Shown in pieces: positions 11,240-21,135 of a DNA stretch of 38,389 bases; the first letter of the stretch is position 1; every line of letters starts with the position of its first letter. Source of the DNA: an uncultured Burkholderiales bacterium. GTDB taxonomy: Bacteria > Pseudomonadota > Gammaproteobacteria > Burkholderiales > Burkholderiaceae_C. The DNA lies in NCBI GenBank assembly GCA_945952065.1, contig CAMFGY010000038.1, positions 1-38,389 on the forward strand. The letters are read 5' to 3'. The translations under genes and the position numbers were made by a program. Under the pieces are notes generated by a model. The model saw only the letters and a program-made list of their open reading frames with translations. It did no database searches and had not been told where the DNA came from.

Positions 11240-12040
11240 CTATCGGCCATGTCGGAAGCCCGGCAGCCAGTCCATGGCCGCGGTGTGGCTGGGGATGCTG
11301 TCTTCGGCGTCGTAATAGGGGCCTGTGAAATAAAGGCCATCGGGCGAAAAGGTCGGCGCCGCAAAGCTGCGATCGCGCCGCGCCAAGACCTCGGCAAACC
11401 AAGACACCGGCTTGGCGCCGCGCCCCACCACCAAAAGGCTGCCCATCAAATTGCGAATCATGTGGTGCAAAAAGGCCGAGCCGTCGAAATCAAAGCGCCA
11501 ATAGTCGCCATGCTTTTCGATCTCAATCTTGCGCATGGTCTTGACCGGCGACGCCGCCTGGCAGTCCGAAGCCCGGAATGCACTGAAGTCATGCTCGCCG
11601 ATCAGCAAGGCGGCCGCCTCGCGCATCAAGTCAGCGTCAAGCTTGCGATAAGTCCAGCCCACCAAGCCTGCGTCAATCGAGGGGCGCACCGCCGATTCCA
11701 GCAACACATAGCTGTAGCGCCGGCCGCGCGCATCAAAGCGGGCATGGAAATCGGCCCGCGGGAACAGGGCCCATTGCACCGCGATGTCCTTGGGCAAATG
11801 GCAGTTGGTGCCGCGCACCCAGGAACTGAGCTCTCGCTCCACTTCGCAGTCCAAATGCACCACTTGGTTGAGTGCATGCACGCCCGCATCCGTGCGTCCC
11901 GCGCAAACGGTTTGGATGCGGCTTGCCGTGAACTGACTCAAGCCCTTTTCCAGCACATCTTGCACGGTCTGCCCGTCGGGCTGGCTTTGCCAGCCCCGAT
12001 AAGCCCATCCGCGGTAACTGACCCCCAAAGCAACACGCAT
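11240..12040 (-). CDS. truA: tRNA pseudouridine(38-40) synthase
   Basis: TruA isomerises uridines 38, 39 and 40 in the anticodon stem-loop of many tRNAs. The catalytic aspartate is in the invariant AGRTDAGVHA motif (D51 from the ATG at 12040). FLHHMIRNLMG, the conserved C-terminal RNA-contact segment, is present. I prefer the ATG at 12040 (MRVALGVSYRG, matching the usual MRIALG start) over the in-frame TTG at 12052. Length is 266 aa. It heads the trpF-gltX run, yet a strong terminator hairpin sits only about 24 nt upstream, so its promoter position is unclear. Confidence 0.96.
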   Translation of the reverse strand: MRVALGVSYRGWAYRGWQSQPDGQTVQDVLEKGLSQFTASRIQTVCAGRTDAGVHALNQVVHLDCEVERELSSWVRGTNCHLPKDIAVQWALFPRADFHARFDARGRRYSYVLLESAVRPSIDAGLVGWTYRKLDADLMREAAALLIGEHDFSAFRASDCQAASPVKTMRKIEIEKHGDYWRFDFDGSAFLHHMIRNLMGSLLVVGRGAKPVSWFAEVLARRDRSFAAPTFSPDGLYFTGPYYDAEDSIPSHTAAMDWLPGFRHGR

Positions 12041-12063
12041 TACGTCACTCAATGATTCATGGC

Positions 12064-12098
12064 AAAAGAAAAAGGACGCCCGGCCAAGCCGGGCGCCC
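12064..12098 (-). terminator. Rho-independent terminator after fimV
   Basis: On the minus strand an 11-bp GC-rich stem (arms 12088-12098 and 12074-12084, one mismatch, 3-nt loop) is followed at once by TTTTTCTTTT. This is a textbook intrinsic terminator for transcripts coming from fimV, whose stop is at 12131. It ends only about 24 nt before the truA ATG. Confidence 0.85.
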
Positions 12099-12130
12099 TT
12101 GATTGTCTCGCATGCCGCGCAGCGGCGTTT

Positions 12131-14938
12131 TCAGCGCAGTTCGTTCAACATGGCTTGCGCTTTGTCGCGCAGCGGGCCCGAAGATTTGGAGATCAGTTCC
12201 TGCAGCACTTCGCGAGCCCCTTCGGTATCGCCGATTTGGCGGAACTCATCGGCCAGCTCCAACTGCCGCAACAAGGGGTCGCCTTCGTCTTCCATCAGGT
12301 CAAAAGCATTGGCCAAAGGAGCCGCAGCTTCTTCGACGGGCGCCTCGCCTTCATTGATCATGGCGGCAAATTCGGGCGGCAGATCCAAATCATCCATAGG
12401 CGCCGACTCTGGAACCGGAATGGGCGCCGGGCTGGCGGCCTCCGGCGTGCTCAACTCTGGCAGGTCCAGATTGATGGCCGACAGATCAAAGTCCAGCGCA
12501 CCTGCGTCAGCCGCAGGCGAAGGTGCAGGGGCAGCAGCGTCCGTGACCGGCAGATCATCCAGATCAAACTCAAGATCGATGGGCGCCGTCGGGTCCACCG
12601 CCGGGGGCGGTGCCGACAAGTCAAAGTCCATGGCCAAGGGCGCCTGCTCGACCGTGGTGGCCATGGCCTGGGTCGCGTCCATGGCGGTCGGCGACACCGC
12701 GTCAGGTGCCGGTGCTGGCGCGCCCAGATCCAAGTCCAGATCGAGATCAAAGCCACTCATCGGGCTGGTGTCAGCCGCGCTTGAACTGCGCCCCATGGGC
12801 TCCGTCGCCAGATGGGCCGCGGTGTGCGGCATGGTGCTGGCGTCCATGGGCTCGGGCGGCAGCTCCCGACCCGTGCTGTTCAGGCCGGGTGCGCCCCCGG
12901 GTTGGTACAAGGGGTTCTCGGGGTCAATTTGTCGGCCCAACTCTTGCGCACGCGCCCAGTCGTCGCCCGCGCCGCCGGTCTCTGCAAACAACTGAACCGC
13001 CAGTTGCTCAAAGCCTTTGGTGTCACGGCGTTTGGCATAGACCTCCAGCAACTTGACGCGGATCGCCAAGCGATCCGGCGTGGCGCGCAAGGCCTCTTTC
13101 AGAATTTCCTCGGCCTGCAGATCACGCCCGTAAGCCAAGTACACATCGGCCTCGGCCACCGGATCCACGTCGCCAATCGCGTCCAACTGGCTCAGGGAGT
13201 AATTCATCGACGACGCAGCGCCCGAGGCGTCGCGTGTATCGACGCGCTGGCCACCGGTCGCGCCGAAGAAGGAATCCGGCTGCAAGCGGCTCTCATGGAA
13301 ACCTGTATCGGCTTTGCCACCGCCACGACGCGCGCGCAAGCGGAACAATCCAAAGCCGCCAGCCGCCAGCGCCAACGCGGCGCCCGCCAAGGCCAGGGGG
13401 CTGGCCAAGAACTGGTCGAGCAGACCGGGTTCAGCCGCTTCGGGCTGCGGCGGCAAACTCATGGGGGCCGAGGCGCGCTTGGCGGCCGATGCGGCAGCCG
13501 ACGCGGCAGAAGCCGTCACGGCAGGCTTGGCCGCAGAAGCCGCGACAGAAGCGGCCGTCGAAGCAGCGCTCGGCGTCGAGGTCGAGGCCGGCTCGGCAGC
13601 GGGCGCGGCGGCAATCACCGGCGCCGCAGGCAAGGCAGGCGCTGGCGCAGGGCTTGCCACAGGCCCAGGTGCGGGCGTAGCAGCGGCCACGGCCGACGCC
13701 GCTGGCTTGGCAGCGCTGGAGATCTTTTTGAGCTCCTCCACATTGCGCGTCAATTCGGCCATGCGGGCCGCCGCGTCTTTCTTTTCAGTCTCTTTCGAGG
13801 CCTTGACGGCTTTGGCGTCCACCCCTGCCGCATTGGCACTGGCGGCCTTGCTCAGGGTCAATTTGTCGGGCGTAGGCGCAGGAGCCGGTTTGCGGTCTTC
13901 CACTGCCGCTTGCACCTTGCCCTTGGCTTGACGCTCGCTTTGTTCTTTTTCGAGCGTCGGCGCGGCGCTGCTCAAGCGCAGGCGGTAGGCGCTGAAGTCA
14001 GCGCTTTGCGCACGAATCACTTCACGAGCCTCTTGCTCCGGCAAGGCGCTCAAGGTCTCGCCACTGGGCACTTGCAAGACCACACCGGACTTGAGCCGGT
14101 TCATATTGCCACCCAGGAAGGCGTCCGGATTGCTGCGGTACAGGCCGACCAGCATCTGATCCAGAGACACGCCTGGCGGCTGCGTCTTGTTGGCAATTCG
14201 GGCCAGGTAGTCGCCGGGCTTGACCTTGTATTCCGAAGCAGGGCTGCTCGCCGAGGCCGCCGAGGCGGGCGGCTGAGCGGCGGGCGCAGCACGTGCCACG
14301 CTGGCTTCGGCCCTCGCCTTGGCCGCCTCGACCGAGGGGCGACTGACGCCATTCGCGGACGCAGGTGGCGGCACCACCGCTGGCGCCGGTGCAAGGGTTT
14401 GCGTCTGCGCCGGCGCTGGCGGGCTGACCGGCTCGGGCGTGGCCGCAGAAATCACCGGCGCCGCCACCACAGCAGGCGCAGAAGCGGCCGGCTTGGGGTT
14501 GCTCGGAGGATCGAAGAGCAAGGTGTACTCACGCACCAAACGGCCGCTTGCCCAGGTCAACTCCAAGATCACATCGACAAAGGGCTCTTGCACCGCACGG
14601 TCGCTGCTGACGCGCAAGTAATTGCGGCCATTGCTCTTGGCGATTTGCACCTGAGTGCTGGTCAAGACAGAGTTGTATTCCACCCCGGTTGCGCGGTAAG
14701 ACTCGGGCGGCGCAATGCGCACCTTCAGGGTCCCGGCCTCTTCGGGCGTCAAGCTGGTGATGTCGATCTCGGCCTTGAGTGTTTCACCCAGGGCCGACTG
14801 CACCGACAAACGGCCCAGGCCCAAGCCCCAAGCCGTGGAGCTGGCCATGGCCAAAACCGCAGCAGCGGCAGCCGCCACCTGAGTTCGACCCTGGCGATGG
14901 CGAAGCATCGGTTTCATTGCGTGTTGCGAGTCTTTCAT
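12131..14938 (-). CDS. fimV: FimV/HubP-like polar peptidoglycan-binding protein
   Basis: This large inner-membrane protein organises the cell pole and type IV pilus or type II secretion assembly in gamma- and beta-proteobacteria. From the ATG at 14938 it has 935 aa. A signal-peptide-like stretch of Ala/Val ends near AWG. Next come the conserved FimV N-terminal domain (LGLGRLSVQSALGETLKAEI), an Ala/Pro-rich linker and a LysM domain (about 236-291). After a Lys/Glu coiled-coil stretch there is one transmembrane helix (about 512-532), a long acidic Asp/Ala-rich cytoplasmic region and the C-terminal FimV motif (DEFRQIGDTEGAREVL). Alternative starts are ATG 14917, which gives a more compact signal peptide, and TTG 14995. 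Its place before truA matches Pseudomonas and Burkholderiales. Confidence 0.93.
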   Translation of the reverse strand: MKDSQHAMKPMLRHRQGRTQVAAAAAAVLAMASSTAWGLGLGRLSVQSALGETLKAEIDITSLTPEEAGTLKVRIAPPESYRATGVEYNSVLTSTQVQIAKSNGRNYLRVSSDRAVQEPFVDVILELTWASGRLVREYTLLFDPPSNPKPAASAPAVVAAPVISAATPEPVSPPAPAQTQTLAPAPAVVPPPASANGVSRPSVEAAKARAEASVARAAPAAQPPASAASASSPASEYKVKPGDYLARIANKTQPPGVSLDQMLVGLYRSNPDAFLGGNMNRLKSGVVLQVPSGETLSALPEQEAREVIRAQSADFSAYRLRLSSAAPTLEKEQSERQAKGKVQAAVEDRKPAPAPTPDKLTLSKAASANAAGVDAKAVKASKETEKKDAAARMAELTRNVEELKKISSAAKPAASAVAAATPAPGPVASPAPAPALPAAPVIAAAPAAEPASTSTPSAASTAASVAASAAKPAVTASAASAAASAAKRASAPMSLPPQPEAAEPGLLDQFLASPLALAGAALALAAGGFGLFRLRARRGGGKADTGFHESRLQPDSFFGATGGQRVDTRDASGAASSMNYSLSQLDAIGDVDPVAEADVYLAYGRDLQAEEILKEALRATPDRLAIRVKLLEVYAKRRDTKGFEQLAVQLFAETGGAGDDWARAQELGRQIDPENPLYQPGGAPGLNSTGRELPPEPMDASTMPHTAAHLATEPMGRSSSAADTSPMSGFDLDLDLDLGAPAPAPDAVSPTAMDATQAMATTVEQAPLAMDFDLSAPPPAVDPTAPIDLEFDLDDLPVTDAAAPAPSPAADAGALDFDLSAINLDLPELSTPEAASPAPIPVPESAPMDDLDLPPEFAAMINEGEAPVEEAAAPLANAFDLMEDEGDPLLRQLELADEFRQIGDTEGAREVLQELISKSSGPLRDKAQAMLNELR

Positions 14939-15173
14939 CGGCAAGCCCTGGGCCTGAGCCCCTGCACGAAGATTTGATTTCAAGGCGTCCCCCAAAGCAA
15001 CAAGGCGGGCACCCTGAGGTGTCCGCCTGTTTCGACGATGTTTATTCTGTGCTCAACAGCGCTCACGATGCCATCCCCATGCGCACTTTCGATCCGAAAT
15101 CTGAATAGCGGCAAGCATATACGCTTAGAAGCTCAGGCAAAGGCTGAATAGCTCTATAGACGCCTCTCTGATT

Positions 15174-15212
15174 CAGCCCGTTACAAGCTTGTCGTATGCC
15201 GGCAACGGGCTG
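15174..15212. other. Inverted repeat downstream of asd
   Basis: A perfect 9-bp inverted repeat (CAGCCCGTT ... AACGGGCTG, 21-nt spacer) lies 10 nt beyond the asd stop. No U-tract follows in the asd direction, so it could be a 3'-end stabiliser or a weak terminator. The rest of the 283 nt between asd and the fimV ATG shows no gene. Confidence 0.4.
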
Positions 15213-15221
15213 TCAGTGGAA

Positions 15222-16352
15222 TCAATTCGCCAGCAGGATGCGCAGCATGCGGCGCAGTGGCTCGGCCGCACCCCACAAGAGCTGGTCGCCGATGGTGAAG
15301 GCGCCCAGGTACTCCGGGCCCATGGCCAGCTTGCGCAGACGGCCCACCGGGATGGTCATGGTGCCGGTCACGGCCACGGGGGTCAGGTCTTGCACCGTGG
15401 CCTCGCGGGTATTGGGCACCACCTTCACCCACTCATTGTCGGCGGCAATCAAGGCCTCGATATCGGCCAGGGGCACGTCCTTCTTCAGCTTGAAGGTCAG
15501 GGCCTGGCTGTGGCAGCGCATGGCGCCCACGCGCACGCAGAAGCCATCCACAGGAATGGCGCTGGAGCCAAAGCTTTCGCCGATGCCGAGGATTTTGTTG
15601 GTCTCGGCCATGCCCTTCCACTCTTCCTTGGACTGACCATTGCCCAGGTCTTTGTCGATCCAGGGAATCAAGGAACCACCCAGCGGCACGCCGAAGTTGG
15701 CGGTCTCGGCGGCGCTCAGCGAGCGCTGCGTGGCGATCACTTGGCGATCGATTTCGAGGATGGCGCTCTTGGGGTCGTCCAGCAAGGCGCGCACGGAGGC
15801 ATTCAGCGTGCCGTACTGCGTCAGCAACTCGCGCATATGCTGGGCGCCACCACCGCTGGCGGCCTGATAGGTCTGGGTGCTCATCCACTCGACCAAACCG
15901 GCCTTGTAGAGCGCGCCCACGCCCATCAACATGCAGGACACGGTGCAGTTGCCGCCCACCCAGTTTTTGCCACCCTTGGCCAGGGCGTCCTTGATCACCG
16001 GCATATTGACCGGGTCCAGGATGATGACGGCATCGGACTCCATACGCAGCGTCGAGGCGGCGTCGATCCAGTGGCCGTTCCAGCCAGCAGCACGCAGCTT
16101 GGGGAAGACTTCGCTGGTGTAGTCGCCGCCCTGCGCGGTGATGATGATGTCGCAGCGCTTGAGCTGCTCGATATCAAAGGCGTTTTGCAGCTTGGTCTCG
16201 TTTTTGGCCTGGGCCGGAGCGGCGCCGCCGGCATTCGAGGTGCTGAAAAACAGCGGCTCGATCAGGTCAAAGTCTTTTTCTGCGCTCATCCGGTCCATCA
16301 GGACCGAACCCACCATGCCGCGCCAGCCTACCAATCCAACAAGTGTCGTCAT
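15222..16352 (-). CDS. asd: Aspartate-semialdehyde dehydrogenase
   Basis: Asd reduces aspartyl phosphate with NADPH to aspartate semialdehyde, the branch point to lysine/diaminopimelate, threonine and methionine. The 376-aa protein is the proteobacterial long form. The NADP-binding start is [13 protein letters not shown]. The catalytic cysteine is C136 in GGNCTVSCM and the acid/base histidine is H281 in AMRCHSQ, matching C135/H274 of E. coli. A good ribosome-binding site (GAGGT about 9 nt upstream) supports the ATG. It sits between leuB and fimV, the usual order in Pseudomonas and Burkholderiales. Confidence 0.97.
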   Translation of the reverse strand: MTTLVGLVGWRGMVGSVLMDRMSAEKDFDLIEPLFFSTSNAGGAAPAQAKNETKLQNAFDIEQLKRCDIIITAQGGDYTSEVFPKLRAAGWNGHWIDAASTLRMESDAVIILDPVNMPVIKDALAKGGKNWVGGNCTVSCMLMGVGALYKAGLVEWMSTQTYQAASGGGAQHMRELLTQYGTLNASVRALLDDPKSAILEIDRQVIATQRSLSAAETANFGVPLGGSLIPWIDKDLGNGQSKEEWKGMAETNKILGIGESFGSSAIPVDGFCVRVGAMRCHSQALTFKLKKDVPLADIEALIAADNEWVKVVPNTREATVQDLTPVAVTGTMTIPVGRLRKLAMGPEYLGAFTIGDQLLWGAAEPLRRMLRILLAN

Positions 16353-16404
16353 CGCTATTACCTCTATCGCCCTATAAAAAGAAAAAAGCCTCTGGACTTC
16401 TTCT

Positions 16405-16427
16405 CCCCCGGCTCGTGTCGCCGGGGG
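16405..16427. promoter_or_regulatory. GC-rich hairpin between leuB and asd
   Basis: A perfect 8-bp inverted repeat (CCCCCGGC / GCCGGGGG, 7-nt loop) lies in the 103-nt gap between leuB and asd. On the minus strand the next T-rich run (TTTTTTCTTTTTA) begins about 17 nt after the stem. It is therefore not a canonical terminator, but it could be a partial terminator or processing site that separates leu mRNA from asd. Confidence 0.45.
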
Positions 16428-16455
16428 TGTAGGGGCGAGACGAACCGGAGCTGAA

Positions 16456-17547
16456 CTAGCCCTTCATGGTTTTGGTCGTGGTAATCGCTGCAACCACAGC
16501 GTCACCCATCTCGCGCGTGCCCACTTTTTGAGTGCCCTCGCTCCAAATGTCTGCAGTACGCAAACCTTGGGACAACACCGATCCCACAGCGGCTTCGATA
16601 CGAGCAGCAGCTTCGGCTTGGTTGAGGGAGAACTTGAGCATCATGGCAGCGGAGAGGATTGTAGCCAAAGGATTGGCAATGCCCTTGCCCGCGATGTCTG
16701 GTGCGCTGCCGTGGCTGGGCTCGTACAAGCCTTTGTTGTTCTTGTCCAGCGAGGCCGAGGGCAACATGCCGATGGAGCCCGTCAGCATGGCCGCCTCGTC
16801 CGACAAGATGTCGCCGAACATATTGCCGGTGACCACCACGTCAAACCGCTTGGGTGCCTTGACCAGCTGCATGGCGGCGTTGTCCACATACATATGGTCG
16901 AGTTCCACATCGGGGTATTGCGCGCCCACCTCGGTCATCACGTCCTTCCAGAATTGGAAGGTTTCCAGCACATTGGCCTTGTCCACCGAGGTCACGCGCT
17001 TGTTGCGCTTGCGCGCCGCTTGGAAGGCCACATGGGCTATGCGCTCGATCTCCGGGCGCGAATAGCGCATGGTGTCGAAAGCCTCTTCGCTGCCCGGGAA
17101 GTGCCCGTCCACCGCAGTGCGGCGGCCCCGAGGCTGGCCGAAGTAGATGTCGCCAGTCAGCTCGCGGATGATGAGGATGTCCAGGCCCGCCACCAGCTCG
17201 GGTTTCAAGCTGGAGGCATGGGTCAATTGCTCATAGCAAATTGCCGGGCGGAAATTGGCAAACAAGCCCAGGTGCTTGCGCAGGCCCAGGATGGCTTGCT
17301 CCGGGCGCAGCGGGCGGTCCAGCTTGTCGTACTTCCAGTCGCCCACGGCGCCGAACAAAATGGCGTCGGCATCTTTCGCCAGTTGCAAGGTGGATTCGGG
17401 CAAGGGGTGGCCCGCCGCCTCGTAAGCGGCGCCGCCCACCGGCGCTATTTCCATTTCCAGCGGCAGGTCCAACACCTTCAAGACCTTGACGGCTTCGGCC
17501 ACGATTTCGGTGCCGATGCCGTCACCGGGGAGGATTGCAATCTTCAT
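16456..17547 (-). CDS. leuB: 3-isopropylmalate dehydrogenase
   Basis: LeuB oxidatively decarboxylates 3-isopropylmalate to 2-oxoisocaproate using NAD, the third leucine-specific step. The 363-aa protein begins [14 protein letters not shown], the family's NAD-binding start. It has the substrate arginine cluster (LDRPLRPEQ), the [10 protein letters not shown] motif, the [10 protein letters not shown] metal/substrate segment and [14 protein letters not shown]. An excellent ribosome-binding site (AAAGGAG) precedes the ATG. It follows leuD by 28 nt in a leuC-leuD-leuB order. Confidence 0.97.
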   Translation of the reverse strand: MKIAILPGDGIGTEIVAEAVKVLKVLDLPLEMEIAPVGGAAYEAAGHPLPESTLQLAKDADAILFGAVGDWKYDKLDRPLRPEQAILGLRKHLGLFANFRPAICYEQLTHASSLKPELVAGLDILIIRELTGDIYFGQPRGRRTAVDGHFPGSEEAFDTMRYSRPEIERIAHVAFQAARKRNKRVTSVDKANVLETFQFWKDVMTEVGAQYPDVELDHMYVDNAAMQLVKAPKRFDVVVTGNMFGDILSDEAAMLTGSIGMLPSASLDKNNKGLYEPSHGSAPDIAGKGIANPLATILSAAMMLKFSLNQAEAAARIEAAVGSVLSQGLRTADIWSEGTQKVGTREMGDAVVAAITTTKTMKG

Positions 17548-17575
17548 AAAACTCCTTTGAATTGGGCGGGCCAGT

Positions 17576-18226
17576 TCAGGCCGACAACTGGTGCTTGAGC
17601 CAAGGCTTGGCGGCCAGGCGCTCGGCCTCGAAGGCCTTGATCTTGTCGGCGTGGCGCAGGGTCAGGCCGATATCGTCATAGCCACCCAAGAGGCAGAATT
17701 TGCGGAAGGCCTGCACTTCGAAAGGCAGCTCCGTACCGTCTGGTTTGATCACCACTTGGCGCGGCAGGTCGATGCTCAGCTGATAGCCCGGGAAGGCGTG
17801 CACCTCATCAAACAGCCGCGCCACTTGAGACTCGGGCAGCACGATGGGCAAGATGCCATTCTTGAAGCAGTTGTTGAAAAAGATGTCGGCAAAGCTGGGT
17901 GCAATCAGGGCGCGAAAGCCGTATTGCTCCAGCGCCCAAGGGGCATGCTCCCGGCTGGAGCCACAGCCGAAATTGGCACGCGCCAACAACACCGAGGCGC
18001 CCGCGTAACGCGGCTGGTTCAGCACGAAATCAGGGTTAGGTTTGCGACTTGCCGGGTCTTGCCCGGGCTCGCCGGCATCCAAATAGCGCCACTCATCGAA
18101 CAGATTCGGCCCGAAGCCGCTGCGTTTGATCGATTTGAGGAATTGCTTCGGGATGATGGCGTCGGTGTCGACGTTCTCGCGATCCATCGGGGCCACCAGA
18201 CCCTTGAGCAGCGTGAACTTTTCCAT
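17576..18226 (-). CDS. leuD: 3-isopropylmalate dehydratase small subunit
   Basis: LeuD is the swivel-domain subunit (216 aa) of isopropylmalate isomerase. It pairs with LeuC to convert 2-isopropylmalate to 3-isopropylmalate. The N-terminal [18 protein letters not shown] and the [15 protein letters not shown] motif, which contributes the substrate-binding arginine, are diagnostic. It is 36 nt downstream of leuC and 28 nt upstream of leuB, so the three are likely one transcript. Confidence 0.97.
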   Translation of the reverse strand: MEKFTLLKGLVAPMDRENVDTDAIIPKQFLKSIKRSGFGPNLFDEWRYLDAGEPGQDPASRKPNPDFVLNQPRYAGASVLLARANFGCGSSREHAPWALEQYGFRALIAPSFADIFFNNCFKNGILPIVLPESQVARLFDEVHAFPGYQLSIDLPRQVVIKPDGTELPFEVQAFRKFCLLGGYDDIGLTLRHADKIKAFEAERLAAKPWLKHQLSA

Positions 18227-18262
18227 GGTCGTTTAACTCTTTCTTGCAAGGGGCAGGATGGA

Positions 18263-19675
18263 TCAGGCCAAATGGCTGACGTCAACAAAGTGGCCGCGCA
18301 TGGCGGCCGCAGCCGCCATGGCTGGGCTGACCAGATGGGTGCGGCCACCGGCACCTTGGCGCCCTTCAAAATTGCGGTTGCTGGTGGAGGCGCAGCGCTC
18401 GCCGGGCTCCAGGCGGTCGGCATTCATGGCCAGACACATGGAGCAGCCGGGTTCGCGCCACTCGAATCCCGCGCCCTTGAAGACCTGATCCAAACCCTCG
18501 GCCTCGGCCTGTGCCTTGACGAGGCCCGAGCCGGGCACCACCAGAGCCAGTTTGACATTCGAGGCCAGCCGGCCACCGATGCGGCGCACCACGGCCGCCG
18601 CCTCGCGCATGTCCTCAATACGGCTGTTGGTGCAGGAACCGATGAAAACCTTGTCCACATGGATGTCGGCAATCGCCTTGTTGGGCTCCAGAGCCATGTA
18701 TTGCAAGGCCCGCTCAATGGCGCCGCGTTTGACGGCGTCTTTTTCTTTGTCCGGGTCGGGCACGCGGGCGTTCACATCGAGCACCATCTCGGGCGAGGTG
18801 CCCCAGGTCACTTGAGGGCGGATCTGGCTGGCGTCCAAGTCCACCACCGCGTCGAAATGCGCACCGGCGTCTGAGTGCAGGCCGCGCCAGTACTGCACGG
18901 CCAAATCCCACTCCAACCCTGTGGGCGTGAAGGGGCGACCCTTGACGTAGTTGAGCGTGGTGTCGTCCACCGCAATCAAGCCAGCGCGGGCGCCGGCTTC
19001 GATAGCCATATTGCAGACGGTCATGCGTCCTTCCATCGACAGCGCCCGGATGGCCGAGCCGCCGAACTCGATGGTGTAGCCGGTGCCGCCGGCGGTGCCG
19101 ATCTTGCCAATGATGGCCAGCACGATGTCCTTGGCGCCCACGCCGGGCACGACCTGACCCTCCACGCGGATCAACATATTCTTGGCCTTTTTGGCCAACA
19201 GGGTTTGCGTGGCCAGCACATGTTCCACCTCGGAGGTGCCGATGCCATGGGCCAAAGCGCCAAATGCCCCATGCGTCGACGTGTGGCTGTCGCCGCACAC
19301 CACCGTCATGCCGGGCAGCGTGGCGCCCTGCTCCGGCCCGATCACATGGACGATGCCCTGGCGCTTGTCGTTCATCTTGAACTGGGTCACACCATGGCGG
19401 TCGCAGTTCTGATCGAGGGTGTCGACCTGCAGCTTGGAGATCGGGTCGCTGATGCCGCCGCTGCGATCGGTGGTGGGCACATTGTGGTCGCTCACCGCCA
19501 GATTGGCCGACAAACGCCAGACCTTGCGCGAAGCCAACTCCAGCCCCTCAAAAGCCTGCGGGCTGGTCACTTCGTGCAGCAGATGGCGGTCGATGTAGAG
19601 CGTGGCCGTGCCGTCTTCTTCGGTGTGGACCACATGCTCGTCCCAGAGCTTGTCGTACAAGGTGCGTGCGTTCAT
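18263..19675 (-). CDS. leuC: 3-isopropylmalate dehydratase large subunit
   Basis: LeuC (470 aa) is the aconitase-family subunit holding the catalytic [4Fe-4S] cluster. The three cluster cysteines are visible: C348 in FIGSCTNSR and C411/C414 in [10 protein letters not shown]. The [13 protein letters not shown] motif (127-139) is also typical. The ATG is preceded by AAAGGAAG. It is the first leu structural gene, 33 nt downstream of a LysR-type regulator gene on the same strand, so read-through or direct control by that regulator is plausible. Confidence 0.97.
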   Translation of the reverse strand: MNARTLYDKLWDEHVVHTEEDGTATLYIDRHLLHEVTSPQAFEGLELASRKVWRLSANLAVSDHNVPTTDRSGGISDPISKLQVDTLDQNCDRHGVTQFKMNDKRQGIVHVIGPEQGATLPGMTVVCGDSHTSTHGAFGALAHGIGTSEVEHVLATQTLLAKKAKNMLIRVEGQVVPGVGAKDIVLAIIGKIGTAGGTGYTIEFGGSAIRALSMEGRMTVCNMAIEAGARAGLIAVDDTTLNYVKGRPFTPTGLEWDLAVQYWRGLHSDAGAHFDAVVDLDASQIRPQVTWGTSPEMVLDVNARVPDPDKEKDAVKRGAIERALQYMALEPNKAIADIHVDKVFIGSCTNSRIEDMREAAAVVRRIGGRLASNVKLALVVPGSGLVKAQAEAEGLDQVFKGAGFEWREPGCSMCLAMNADRLEPGERCASTSNRNFEGRQGAGGRTHLVSPAMAAAAAMRGHFVDVSHLA

Positions 19676-19708
19676 CGCGGGCTTCCTTTGGATAGGGGTC
19701 TTCGTTGT

Positions 19709-20602
19709 TCAGTGTTTCGATTGCGGGCACAGCGCTTCGACAAAGCGCTGCACCACGGCAGGCAAGCGTTCTTGGCGCATCACGCCCAGGCAGTATTCGC
19801 GCTCGGCCCAGGGTTCATCTAGGCGCAGCAGCTTGACCTCAAAGACGCGTGAAAAGCGTTCCGCCGGTCCCTCGGGCAACACCGCCACACCCAGGCCGGC
19901 CTCAACCAATTGGGCAATCGCGTCAAAGCCACGCACCTGCAGCCGGGCATTCAGCGTCTGGCCGCGTGCCAGGGCCTGTTCGCGCATCAGTTCTTGGGCC
20001 GAGGCGCCGGCATGCAGGCCCACCAAGTCATAGGCCAAGAGGTCGCTGAAACTCACGGCGGCTTTGTCGGCCAGCTCATGCTGCTTGGGCACCAGCACCG
20101 CCAAGCGGCCGCTGCGGTAGCGCCAGGTCTGCAGGCGGTTGTCCAGCATGGGCGGGGTGAAGATGCCCACATCCGCCCGCCCTTCGGCCACGGCGGCTTG
20201 CACCTCGGCGCTGGTTTGGTCTTCCAGGCTGATACGAATCTGCGGATGCGCTTGACTGAAGGCCGCCAAGTCAGGCGGCAGACATTCGGCGATCGAGCCG
20301 CTGTTGGCCGCGATGCGCAAATGCCCCTTGATGCCACGGGCAAACTCCACCACCTCGCTCTCCAATGCGTGTAGCGAGGCATGCAAGGAGCGGATGTGCC
20401 GCACCAAAGCGCGGCAGGCTTCGGTGGGCTCGACCCCGCGCGAGCGACGCTCGAACAGTTGCACGCCCAAGCGCGCTTCCAAATCCGACACCCGCTTGCT
20501 TGCCGCCGCCAGGGCCAGATGCTCCTGCTGCGCACCCCGCGTGATCGAGCGCGTCTGCTCGATGGCGAGGATGAGGTTCAAGGTGGTGAGGTCAAGCCGC
20601 AT
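19709..20602 (-). CDS. LysR-type transcriptional regulator
   Basis: This 297-aa protein has an N-terminal winged helix-turn-helix (about residues 5-63; SKRVSDLEARLGVQLFERR is the recognition-helix region) and a C-terminal periplasmic-binding-like effector domain. That is the standard LysR layout. It lies immediately upstream of leuC on the same strand, an arrangement I recall from other Burkholderiales. The target could be the leu genes or the propionyl-CoA operon that ends 98 nt upstream. A 16-bp palindrome of LysR-box type lies 29-44 nt before its ATG. The effector is unknown. Confidence 0.9.
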   Translation of the reverse strand: MRLDLTTLNLILAIEQTRSITRGAQQEHLALAAASKRVSDLEARLGVQLFERRSRGVEPTEACRALVRHIRSLHASLHALESEVVEFARGIKGHLRIAANSGSIAECLPPDLAAFSQAHPQIRISLEDQTSAEVQAAVAEGRADVGIFTPPMLDNRLQTWRYRSGRLAVLVPKQHELADKAAVSFSDLLAYDLVGLHAGASAQELMREQALARGQTLNARLQVRGFDAIAQLVEAGLGVAVLPEGPAERFSRVFEVKLLRLDEPWAEREYCLGVMRQERLPAVVQRFVEALCPQSKH

Positions 20603-20630
20603 GCCCCGACTTTAACCCTTCGCGCTTTCA

Positions 20631-20646
20631 ATTCAATCGCTTGAAT
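20631..20646. promoter_or_regulatory. LysR-box-like palindrome upstream of the LysR gene
   Basis: ATTCAATCGCTTGAAT is a perfect 6-bp inverted repeat around TCGC and fits the T-N11-A rule. Outer bases TTTCA and TGAAA extend the symmetry with a single-base bulge. A second perfect inverted repeat, TTCGCG-GTT-CGCGAA, lies at 20660-20674. Both sit in the 98-nt gap between the thioesterase stop and the LysR start, as expected for an autoregulatory site. Confidence 0.5.
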
Positions 20647-20700
20647 TTGAAATCTACCATTCGCGGTTCGCGAAACCAGAAAATTGCCGAGCTGGCAGGT

Positions 20701-21135
20701 TCAAGAGCGAGGAATGGCGTAAGTGCCCACCGCATGGGCCACCGGTTCGGCCTCCCCTTCGGAGTACACATCGACCTCGCCGACTGCCAGCGATTTGCCC
20801 ACCTTCATCATGCGGCACACACCGATGATGTCCTTGCCGGCCGCAGGCTTGCGCAAGAAGTTGATGTTCAGATTGGTGGTCACGGCCAGCGGCACGATGC
20901 CGATCTGGCTGAGCAGCGCCACGTAAAGCGCCACATCGGCCACGGTCATCATCACTGGGCCGGACACGGTGCCACCGGGCCGCAACTCGGCCTCACCGAC
21001 CGGATGCCGAATCGTCGCGGTGCCCGCTGATGCGGCCTCGATGCGGCAGCGGGTTTGCGGGAATTGCTCCAGCAAAAACGCGGCCAAACGGGCCTGGTCG
21101 ACACTCGATGCTTGCTGCGCCTGTGCCAGACTCAT
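20701..21135 (-). CDS. PaaI-family hot-dog thioesterase
   Basis: This 144-aa single hot-dog domain is of the PaaI/YbgC-like acyl-CoA thioesterase type. The segment [24 protein letters not shown] corresponds to the central helix of the fold with its catalytic acidic residue. The strand [18 protein letters not shown] is the typical dimer-edge motif. Such enzymes hydrolyse CoA esters, and the substrate here is not evident. Its ATG overlaps the stop of the VOC gene as ATGA, so it belongs to the propionyl-CoA operon. It may remove stalled or toxic acyl-CoAs. Confidence 0.85.
   Translation of the reverse strand: MSLAQAQQASSVDQARLAAFLLEQFPQTRCRIEAASAGTATIRHPVGEAELRPGGTVSGPVMMTVADVALYVALLSQIGIVPLAVTTNLNINFLRKPAAGKDIIGVCRMMKVGKSLAVGEVDVYSEGEAEPVAHAVGTYAIPRS

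Noticed and set aside
12812-14977. Plus-strand 721-codon Arg/Gly-rich frame opposite fimV
   Set aside because: It is the antisense of Ala/Pro-rich fimV codons; the composition is explained by that and FimV domains are clear on the minus strand.
15060-15221. Candidate small gene between asd and fimV
   Set aside because: No frame with a plausible start and ribosome-binding site; the only notable feature is the inverted repeat after asd.
20641-20700. The TTCGCG-GTT-CGCGAA repeat as a terminator of the propionyl-CoA operon
   Set aside because: The stem is only 6 bp and no U-tract follows in the minus direction, so a protein-binding site is more likely.
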